Assembly: GCA_030618475.1 (NCBI GenBank)
Contig: JAUXDG010000005.1
Coordinates: 1 to 29,908, forward strand
From: Gammaproteobacteria bacterium
GTDB lineage: Bacteria > Pseudomonadota > Gammaproteobacteria > DSM-19610
Direction of reading: 5' to 3'
DNA length: 29,908 nucleotides
In this document: piece by piece, positions 24,411 through 29,908 of the stretch
How the letters are laid out: every line of letters begins with the position of its first letter
Position numbering within the stretch: position 1 is the first letter of the stretch
The notes under the pieces: generated by a model
Database searches by the model: none
What the model was told of the DNA's origin: nothing
Seen by the model: the letters and a program-made list of their open reading frames with translations, nothing else
Program-made: the position numbers and the translations under genes

Positions 24411-25878
24411 GGCCGTCCCCGGGTGTGAGCAGCCGGGCGATGGCATACAGCGAATCGGCATAAAAAAACAGTCCCACGCAGCCGCTGGCAGTCAAGCCGA
24501 TGGCCAGCAGACAGGCCAGCGGTGCCTCCCGGATTCCCTTACCCGCCATGTCTGCCGGGGACGGGTAGAAAAAGCCGCGCAGCGGAACCGTCAGCAGATA
24601 AAGTGCGCTTAACAGTGAGCTCGCCATGAGCACGACGAGCAGGGCTTGATGTCCGGCTTCGAGAGTGGCCAGCATGAGAAACCACTTGCTCCAGACGCCA
24701 CCCGCCGGTGGCAAGCCGATGATGCAGAGGCTGCCGATGAGGAAGGCGGACATGGTAAACGGCATGTTCCTGCCCACACCGTGCATCTGACTGACCGCCG
24801 TTTTTTGCGTGGCGAGCAGTATGGCGCCGGCGCAGAAGAACAGGGTGATCTTGCCGAAGGCGTGCATGACCATGTGCAGGGTGCTGCCGATGATGCCCGA
24901 GCTGGTGGCCAGGAAAGTGCCGAGGACAATGTAACCCAGCTGGCTGATGGTCGAATAGGCGAGTCGCGCTTTGAGATTGTCCTTGCTCAGGGCCACCAGG
25001 GAAGCCAGCAGGATGGTGGCGGCGGCGACATAGAGCAGCCACTGTGTGGCCTGCAGTTCCGCCACCAGGTCAATACCGAACACATAGAGGGTGACCTTGA
25101 GGAGGAAAAACACGCCGCCCTTGACCACAGCCACAGCGTGCAGCAGGGCGCTTACCGGTGTGGGTGCCACCATGGCCGCCGGTAACCAGCGGTGCAGGGG
25201 CATGAGCGCGGCCTTGCTGATGCCGAAGGCATACAGAGCAAACAGAATACCGAGCAGGGCCGGTGATGCCGTACCGCGCAGACTGCCGCCCTCGACAAAG
25301 TCCAGCGTGCCGGCGAGTTGCCAGGTCCAGATCAGGGCGAACAGAAGAAAACCGAGCGAGGGTGCAAGCAGCAGTCCGAGGTAAAGGCGACCGCTGCGCC
25401 GCGCCTGTTCTGAGCCGCTATGCGTAACCAGTGGGTAGGTGCTGAGTGTGAGCAGTTCATAGAACACGAACAGGGTCAGCAGATTGCCGGCCAGTGCCAT
25501 GCCCATGGCTGTCCACAGCGACAGCGCGAAGCAGGTATAAAAGCGGGTGAGGTTCGTCTCCTGGCGGGCGCGCATGTAACCGACGGAATACACAGAGGTC
25601 ACGATCCACAGCAGACTGGCGAGCAATGCAAACAGCAGGCCGAGCGGTTCCACCGTCAGTTGCAGAGACAAACCCGGCAACGGCTCGGCCATCATCAGGC
25701 CAGGGCGCGCGCCGTCGAACACAGCAGGTGCGAGTACGGCGAGCGACGCGAACAGCAGGATCGCGGTGATTATGGTCAGGGCTTCGCGCACAGCCGGATG
25801 ACGCCCGTTGAATGCGATCAGCAGGGCGCCGGTCAGCGGTGTCCAGAATGCCAGCTGCAGAGCGATCGTTGCGCTCAT
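24403..25878 (-). CDS. Mrp/NuoLMN-type proton-conducting antiporter subunit (second copy, MrpD-like, 491 aa)
   Basis: Polytopic membrane protein with about 14 helices. The family charges are present: E141 in LLTLFVFYELLTLSTYPL, K222 in FGISKAALMPLHRWLPAAM, and K253 in VAVVKGGVFFLLK. The MHAFGKITLFFCAGAI stretch carries the central-helix His and Lys. Loop RHPAVREAL and the YMRARQETNLTRFYTCFALSLW region resemble NuoL/MrpA-type subunits somewhat more than NuoN, so this is a candidate for the missing MrpA N-terminal half; that is inference. The start codon overlaps the upstream antiporter stop as ATGA (25875-25878). Confidence 0.87.
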   Translation of the reverse strand: MSATIALQLAFWTPLTGALLIAFNGRHPAVREALTIITAILLFASLAVLAPAVFDGARPGLMMAEPLPGLSLQLTVEPLGLLFALLASLLWIVTSVYSVGYMRARQETNLTRFYTCFALSLWTAMGMALAGNLLTLFVFYELLTLSTYPLVTHSGSEQARRSGRLYLGLLLAPSLGFLLFALIWTWQLAGTLDFVEGGSLRGTASPALLGILFALYAFGISKAALMPLHRWLPAAMVAPTPVSALLHAVAVVKGGVFFLLKVTLYVFGIDLVAELQATQWLLYVAAATILLASLVALSKDNLKARLAYSTISQLGYIVLGTFLATSSGIIGSTLHMVMHAFGKITLFFCAGAILLATQKTAVSQMHGVGRNMPFTMSAFLIGSLCIIGLPPAGGVWSKWFLMLATLEAGHQALLVVLMASSLLSALYLLTVPLRGFFYPSPADMAGKGIREAPLACLLAIGLTASGCVGLFFYADSLYAIARLLTPGDGHG

Positions 25879-27359
25879 TCACTGACTCCAAGCAGTTGCC
25901 GTGCCGCCTGCGAGGCGACGCCAACGGTCAGGCTGGTGTCGATGCCGAAATACAGATTGGCGATGATCAACGCCCAGGTCGGCAGCAGCATCGAGCGCGG
26001 TGCTTCCCTGATTTCGCCAGCGTGCGCTGGTGAAGGGGCCTGGAAATACGCCACTTCGACGACCCGCCAGACATACACCAGGGCCAGCAGCGAGGCTACC
26101 AGCACTGCGACGGCGAGCGGCCACCAGCCCCGCTCCAGGGCGCCCACGACGAGATACCATTTGCTGATGAAACCGACCGTCAGCGGTACCCCGATGAGGC
26201 TCAGACCGCCGATCACAAACGCCGCCATTGTCCAGGGCATGAGTCGCCCGAGACCACGCATCTGTTCCATGTTCGCCATGCCGAGGCGATAGACTATGCA
26301 GCCGAGTGACAGGAATAATGCGCCTTTCATCAGGGCGTGGTTGAACAGGTGCAGAATGGCAGCGGTAAGTCCGGTCACCGAGGCGAAGCTGATGCCCAGA
26401 ATCATGTAGCCGATCTGCGCAATACTGGAGTAGGCGAGCAGACGCTTGATATTGTCCTGGAAGATCGCCGCCGTCGAGCCTGCAAACATCGCTGCCAGCG
26501 CCAGCACCATGAAGATGAAATTGAGTGGCATGGTTTTGAATGCGAAGCTGACGCCGAAGATCGTAAACATGAATCGCAACAGCACGTAGAATGCCACCTT
26601 GGTCGCCGTTGCGGCGATGAAGGCACTAACCACCGAGGGTGCGTAGGCGTAGGCGTTGGGCAACCACAGGTGCAGGGGGACCAGCGCGATTTTGATGCTG
26701 ATACCCACGGTAAGAAAAGCAAACGCGGTCTCTACCGTGCGGGTACCGGTAACCGCAGGTAAACGCTGCGACAGGTCCTGCATATTCAGCGTCCCGGTCA
26801 TCATGTACAACAGGCCGATGCCGATCAGGATGAAGGTCGCGCCGATGGTGCCCATGAAGAGGTACTGATAGGCTGCCGTCAGTGCACGTCGCTGTTCGCT
26901 GAGGGCGATGAGCGTGTAGGAGGACAGCGCGGAAATCTCCATGAACACGAACAGATTGAAGACGTCGCCGGTGACGGTAATGCCAAGCAGGCCGGCCAGG
27001 CACAGCATATAGGCAGTATAGAAAAGGGGGATGCGCGTAAAGAGGATTTCTTTGGCCACGCTGCGCTGCGCGAACAGCAGTACCACGCTGCTGATGGCTG
27101 CGACAATCAGCAGTACGAAAGCGTTGACGGTGTCGACGCGGTACTCGATGCCCCAGGGCGTCGGCCAGCCGCCCAGTTCGTAGGAGATAACCCCCTGTTC
27201 CAGGGTTTGATCAAGCAGTAATGCGGCAATCAGGAAGGCTGTCCAGCTTGCCGCCAGGCTCACACCCCAGGCGAAGCGCCGGTCCTGGACCAGCAGGCAA
27301 AGTGGCGCGGTCAGCAAGGGGACGATGACCTGTAATATGGGCAGGTGCTGGGTGATCAA
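25875..27359 (-). CDS. mrpD: Multisubunit cation/proton antiporter subunit MrpD
   Basis: 494 residues, about 14 helices, proton_antipo_M family; the copy that directly follows mrpC, the classical mrpD position. Conserved residues: E141 in VFNLFVFMEISALSSYTLIALS, K223 in VGISIKIALVPLHLWLPNAYA, and K254 in ATATKVAFYVLLRF, corresponding to the TM5 Glu and TM7/TM8 Lys essential in Bacillus MrpD. LFNHALMKGALFLSLG gives the central His/Lys helix. The start is TTG 27359, overlapping the mrpC stop as TTGA. Part of the ion-translocating arm of the complex in the inner membrane. Confidence 0.92.
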   Translation of the reverse strand: MITQHLPILQVIVPLLTAPLCLLVQDRRFAWGVSLAASWTAFLIAALLLDQTLEQGVISYELGGWPTPWGIEYRVDTVNAFVLLIVAAISSVVLLFAQRSVAKEILFTRIPLFYTAYMLCLAGLLGITVTGDVFNLFVFMEISALSSYTLIALSEQRRALTAAYQYLFMGTIGATFILIGIGLLYMMTGTLNMQDLSQRLPAVTGTRTVETAFAFLTVGISIKIALVPLHLWLPNAYAYAPSVVSAFIAATATKVAFYVLLRFMFTIFGVSFAFKTMPLNFIFMVLALAAMFAGSTAAIFQDNIKRLLAYSSIAQIGYMILGISFASVTGLTAAILHLFNHALMKGALFLSLGCIVYRLGMANMEQMRGLGRLMPWTMAAFVIGGLSLIGVPLTVGFISKWYLVVGALERGWWPLAVAVLVASLLALVYVWRVVEVAYFQAPSPAHAGEIREAPRSMLLPTWALIIANLYFGIDTSLTVGVASQAARQLLGVSE

Positions 27360-27712
27360 AAGGACTGGTCTTGCTCGTGGATCTCATCCTCTTCCACACT
27401 GCGGTACGCCTCGTTGATACGCACCACCAGCGCCAGCGCGAGGGCGGTGGTGGCGACCCCGACCACGATGGCGGTGAGTATCAGTACGTGGGGAAGCGGG
27501 TTGGAGTACAGCGAGACTCCTTGCGTAACAATGGGCGCGGTCCCGCCCTCGACCTTGCCCATGCTGATGAACAGGATGAATACCGATGCCTGAAAGATGT
27601 TGAGACCGACAATCTTTTTCACCAGGTTGCCTTGTGCGATGACGACATAGAGACCAGCCATCATCAGGAAAATGACAATCCAGTAATTGTAGTGCCCGAT
27701 CAGGACATTCAC
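27356..27712 (-). CDS. mrpC: Antiporter subunit MrpC (NuoK-like)
   Basis: 118 residues with three helices: YWIVIFLMMAGLYVVIAQ, then KIVGLNIFQASVFILFISMG, then PHVLILTAIVVGVATTALALALVVRI. The NIFQ and PLPHVLILTAIVVGVATTA motifs are diagnostic of MrpC, the NuoK homologue. The start is a GTG at 27712 that overlaps the mrpB stop as GTGA; the 3' end overlaps the mrpD start. Expected to sit between MrpD and MrpA-type subunits in the complex. Confidence 0.94.
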   Translation of the reverse strand: MNVLIGHYNYWIVIFLMMAGLYVVIAQGNLVKKIVGLNIFQASVFILFISMGKVEGGTAPIVTQGVSLYSNPLPHVLILTAIVVGVATTALALALVVRINEAYRSVEEDEIHEQDQSF

Positions 27713-28146
27713 CGTCGCACCCCGCGTTCGGCAAAGGCAAAGAATATGATCATCATGACTGCGGCGACCGCCATGCCGATGCTCAGTTCGGTCAGAAAAA
27801 TGCCCAGGTGTTGTCCCTCCATCCGCTCCTGCGCCAGTACGTCATAGTCGAGGAAATTGGCGCCGGCAAACAGCGATGCCAGCCCGACGCCGATGTAGAG
27901 CAGCATGCCGAGTGAGGCCAGCACGCTCAACACCCGTTCTGTGGCGACTGCCCGTGCCAGGTCGATGCCGAACACCAGGGCATAGAGGACGAACGCCGCG
28001 GCAAAGATCACACCGGCCTGGAAGCCGCCACCGGGGCCGGTTTCACCGTGGAACTGCACATACAACGCAAACATCAGGATCGGCGGGATCAGCATTTTCG
28101 CCGCGATGCGCAGGACCAGGTTGTGGGGCTGGATTGGAGGGCGCAT
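27709..28146 (-). CDS. mrpB: Antiporter subunit MrpB
   Basis: 145 residues, four helices. The signature HGETGPGGGFQAGVIFAAAFVLYAL is typical of MrpB/MnhB (hGhxxPGGGFqgG). The ATG at 28146 abuts the stop of the preceding gene with no gap. In Mrp complexes MrpB is a small membrane subunit near the MrpA C-terminal region, matching its position right after the DUF4040/MbhE gene. Confidence 0.93.
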   Translation of the reverse strand: MRPPIQPHNLVLRIAAKMLIPPILMFALYVQFHGETGPGGGFQAGVIFAAAFVLYALVFGIDLARAVATERVLSVLASLGMLLYIGVGLASLFAGANFLDYDVLAQERMEGQHLGIFLTELSIGMAVAAVMMIIFFAFAERGVRR

Positions 28147-28683
28147 TCAGGGTTTCCCGCTGCGCTTTCTGTAACCGAGCAGGGCGAGCACGCCGATGCC
28201 AGCCGTGAAGATTACCGTTACCTCACCCAGTGTGTCATAGCCGCGGTAACTGGCAAGCACCGCAGTGACCAGATTCGCCACGCCGACTTCATCCTCGGTG
28301 GCTTCGATGTAGTGTCGGGCAACGTGGCTATGCAGCGGGGCAGCGGGGTCGCTGAAATACGGCATGTCGAACGTACCGTACACCAGCGTTGCGCCGATGC
28401 TGGTGACCACCAGCAGCGGAATAACGGTGCGCTTGCGGCGTACCTTTTCCCGCCGAACCGTGAGCGCCAGTGTACTGAGCATGAGGAAGGTGGCGATACC
28501 GGCGCCGACCGCCGCTTCCGTGAAGGCGACATCCACCGCGTTCAGGGTGACGAACAGGGCGGCGGTGAGAAAACTGTAGATCCCGAACAGCATAACGACG
28601 GCGAACAGGTCACGCAGACGGATCACCGCCAGCACGGTGATGGTCAGGAATCCGAGCAGGATGATGTCGATCAGGATTTCGAT
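28147..28683 (-). CDS. DUF4040 (MbhD-like) plus MbhE-like fused subunit, equivalent to the MrpA C-terminal region
   Basis: About 178 residues. The N-terminal DUF4040/MbhD domain, LIDIILLGFLTITVLAVIRLRDLFAVVMLFGIYSFLTAALF then DAVDVAFTEAAVGAG, is followed by an MbhE/MrpA C-terminal segment ending EVGVANLVTAVLASYRGYDTLGEVTVIFTAGIGVLALLGYR. Together these correspond to the detached C-terminal part of MrpA, as in split Mrp and membrane-bound hydrogenase complexes. No ATG, GTG or TTG lies in frame near the domain start. The strongest ribosome site, GGGAGGA, points to an AUC at 28683 (or 28686), which would overlap mrpG by 13 bases; the nearest upstream GTG would add ~40 arginine-rich residues read out of frame through mrpG. 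Identity is strong, the start uncertain. Confidence 0.85.
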   Translation of the reverse strand: MEILIDIILLGFLTITVLAVIRLRDLFAVVMLFGIYSFLTAALFVTLNAVDVAFTEAAVGAGIATFLMLSTLALTVRREKVRRKRTVIPLLVVTSIGATLVYGTFDMPYFSDPAAPLHSHVARHYIEATEDEVGVANLVTAVLASYRGYDTLGEVTVIFTAGIGVLALLGYRKRSGKP

Positions 28684-29000
28684 GATGGTCCTCCCGGAGG
28701 GTCGACCACGGGCTCCAGTTTGCCATGCAGTGCCGCCTTGGCGATGGCGTGGGCGGCGGTGGGCGAGGTGAGCAGCAGGAAGGCCAGGATCAGGAAGAGT
28801 TTTAACAGCACCGCACTCCAGCCAGCCTGAAACATCAGCCCGACGAGTATGAGGCCTGAACACAGGGTGTCCGTGACCCCGGTCGCATGCATGCGCGTGA
28901 AAAAATCGGGAAACCTGAGGATGCCGACGCCACCGCTGATGGCAAAGAAAGCACCCGCCAGCAGGCAGACCCAGCTGATCAGGTCGAGCCAGTCATTCAT
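28671..29000 (-). CDS. mrpG: Antiporter subunit MrpG
   Basis: 109 residues, three helices. GILRFPDFFTRMHATGVTDTLCSGLILVGL is the MrpG/MnhG/PhaG signature (lRxPDfytRmHAat...dtlG). The ATG at 29000 follows AAGGAG by about ten bases and overlaps the mrpF stop by eight bases. The C-terminal tail (LEPVVDPPGGPSSKS) overlaps the start of the DUF4040/MbhE gene. Confidence 0.93.
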   Translation of the reverse strand: MNDWLDLISWVCLLAGAFFAISGGVGILRFPDFFTRMHATGVTDTLCSGLILVGLMFQAGWSAVLLKLFLILAFLLLTSPTAAHAIAKAALHGKLEPVVDPPGGPSSKS

Positions 29001-29295
29001 CGGGGGGATGCTCCTTGAAAGCGCTTTGCGGGGCGGTGATGGAGCGGAAACGCCCGAACTCGAAAAAACGCAACACGGCGACCAGGCTGATGAAGTTGAT
29101 CAGTGCATAAACGAGCGCAATATCCAGAAAATCCGGACGGCCGGTCAGAAATCCCAGTACCGAGATGAACAGCACAGTCTTGGTGCCGAACATATTGACG
29201 GCCAGGACACGGTCGTACAGGGTGGGCCCTGCCAGCGCCCGCACCAGGGCAAGGGCCATCACTACCAGTATGGAAAGACCGGCTGCGATGAACAT
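28993..29295 (-). CDS. mrpF: Antiporter subunit MrpF
   Basis: 100 residues from ATG 29295; the open frame extends further upstream, but into mrpE and without family likeness. Three helices, with the family motif RALAGPTLYDRVLAVNMFGTKTVLFISVLG (GPt..DRvla.n..g) and DIALVYALINFISLVAVLRFFE. Ten bases separate it from mrpE. The E-F-G order is the classical Mrp order. Confidence 0.93.
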   Translation of the reverse strand: MFIAAGLSILVVMALALVRALAGPTLYDRVLAVNMFGTKTVLFISVLGFLTGRPDFLDIALVYALINFISLVAVLRFFEFGRFRSITAPQSAFKEHPPDE

Positions 29296-29305
29296 CAGGT
29301 GTCCA

Positions 29306-29785
29306 CTAGCGTTCCAACTGCCCTTCGAGTTCGGTGACGCGGCGATCCATCTCTCCCTGCTGCAGGGTCTCGGCATCCTTGCGGGTCAGGGCATGGACCA
29401 GAATGTCATCACCCTCGATACTCAGGGTGACGGTGCCGGGAGTCAGGGTGATGGAGTTCGCGTAGATCACCTTGCCGAGCGCGCTCTTCTGACTCGATTT
29501 GATTCGCACCACGGTCGGACTGATGGCCCGGCCCGGCGTCCAGATCCGACGTGTGACATCGAGGCTGGAACGGATGACCTGCCGGCTCAGCCAGCCCAGG
29601 AACAGGGGCAATCGCGGCGTCAGATGGATCGGCAGAGATTCGTGATCGACCACATCCATGTTGGTCGAGATGACCACCACCAGAAATGCAGAGGCAATAC
29701 CCAGGGCCAGATTCAAGGCGCTAAAATCCGGGGAAATCATCAACCAGAACACCATCAGGCTGGCTGTCATGCTGAGTGTGTGCAC
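29306..29785 (-). CDS. mrpE: Antiporter subunit MrpE
   Basis: 159 residues from GTG 29785, preceded by GAGGAG; an in-frame ATG at 29770 would give 154 residues and form an ATGA overlap with an open frame upstream. The N-terminal membrane segments (SLMVFWLMISPDFSALNLALGIASAFLVVVI) are followed by a cytoplasmic domain with RQVIRSSLDVTRRIW, then YANSITLTPGTVTLSIEGDDILVHALTR, the most conserved MrpE stretch. First recognised gene of the operon; all downstream genes overlap or abut. Confidence 0.93.
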   Translation of the reverse strand: MHTLSMTASLMVFWLMISPDFSALNLALGIASAFLVVVISTNMDVVDHESLPIHLTPRLPLFLGWLSRQVIRSSLDVTRRIWTPGRAISPTVVRIKSSQKSALGKVIYANSITLTPGTVTLSIEGDDILVHALTRKDAETLQQGEMDRRVTELEGQLER

Positions 29786-29907
29786 TGTAAAACGCTCTCC
29801 TCGTTGTGAAGCTGCTTGGCGGCTTTCTGCGGCGGGGCCGGCGCTCGTCCCCGCAAGTCACTGCGCTGTGCCCCCGCCAGACACTCGGCGCTGGCTCCAG
29901 GAGTGTG
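29767..29907 (-). other. Open frame upstream of mrpE, possible 3' end of another operon gene (partial)
   Basis: 46 codons are open from the window edge to a TGA that overlaps an in-frame mrpE ATG at 29770 as ATGA, the junction type used repeatedly in this operon. The visible peptide (…APAPPQKAAKQLHNEESVLQ…) matches no family I recognise. A second frame is also open here, and the region is GC-rich, so chance is a serious alternative. Confidence 0.25.
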
Positions 29908-29908
29908 G

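Noticed and set aside
22468..29785. Complex I (nuo) or group 4 hydrogenase operon
   Set aside because: The NuoK- and NuoLMN-like subunits are present, but there are no NuoB/C/D/H/I or hydrogenase catalytic subunits, and MrpB, E, F and G are clear.

Overview
The window is about 30 kb of chromosome from a gammaproteobacterium. GreA, RlmE, FtsH, YhbY and GlmM all read like gammaproteobacterial orthologues, and carB-greA-(DUF4149)-yhbY-rlmE-ftsH-glmM is the core order known from Pseudomonas and relatives. A c-type cytochrome, a secreted double thioredoxin, an exosortase/GspA-type ATPase and an Mrp-type antiporter operon would suit an environmental, possibly sulfur-oxidising lineage (Chromatiales/Thiotrichales-like). 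That placement is inference; no rRNA or other phylogenetic marker is in the window.

Layout. (1) 1-3055: 3' part of carB, then greA and a small DUF4149 membrane protein, tightly coupled on +. (2) 3056-18022: about 15 kb lying between two genes that are normally neighbours (DUF4149 gene and yhbY). It holds a GspA/XrtA-type AAA ATPase with a membrane anchor and C-terminal TPR-like region, a divergent pyruvate kinase, a reverse-strand pair (secreted Pcm and an aminopropyltransferase-fold membrane protein), a DUF2189 membrane protein, a MotA/MotB-like ion-channel pair, a GlsB/YeaQ-like protein, a class II-like cytochrome c, a double-thioredoxin protein and a TrpB2-type synthase. The right edge is a ~180-bp MITE-like element with terminal inverted repeats and flanking direct repeats. 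(3) 18023-22461: the core block resumes with yhbY (-) divergent from rlmE, ftsH and glmM (+); folP, usually between ftsH and glmM, is absent. (4) 22468-29785: nine overlapping or abutting reverse-strand genes forming an Mrp-like cation/proton antiporter operon (E-F-G-DUF4040/MbhE-B-C-D-D-small protein-D), with MrpA split and three antiporter-type subunits.

How they work together. The core block covers pyrimidine/arginine precursor supply, transcript-cleavage rescue, ribosome maturation, membrane proteolysis and peptidoglycan precursor synthesis. The Mrp operon should encode one multi-subunit membrane complex exporting Na+ (or another monovalent cation) in exchange for H+. Several island genes act in the envelope: isoaspartate repair, thiol redox, cytochrome c and a peptidoglycan-anchored ion-driven motor-like pair.

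I found no rRNA, tRNA, CRISPR array, transposase gene, phage gene or recognisable defence system. The least described items are the 75-aa two-helix protein inside the antiporter operon, the apparent AUC start of the DUF4040/MbhE gene, the fused ATPase, and the MITE at the end of trpB2.
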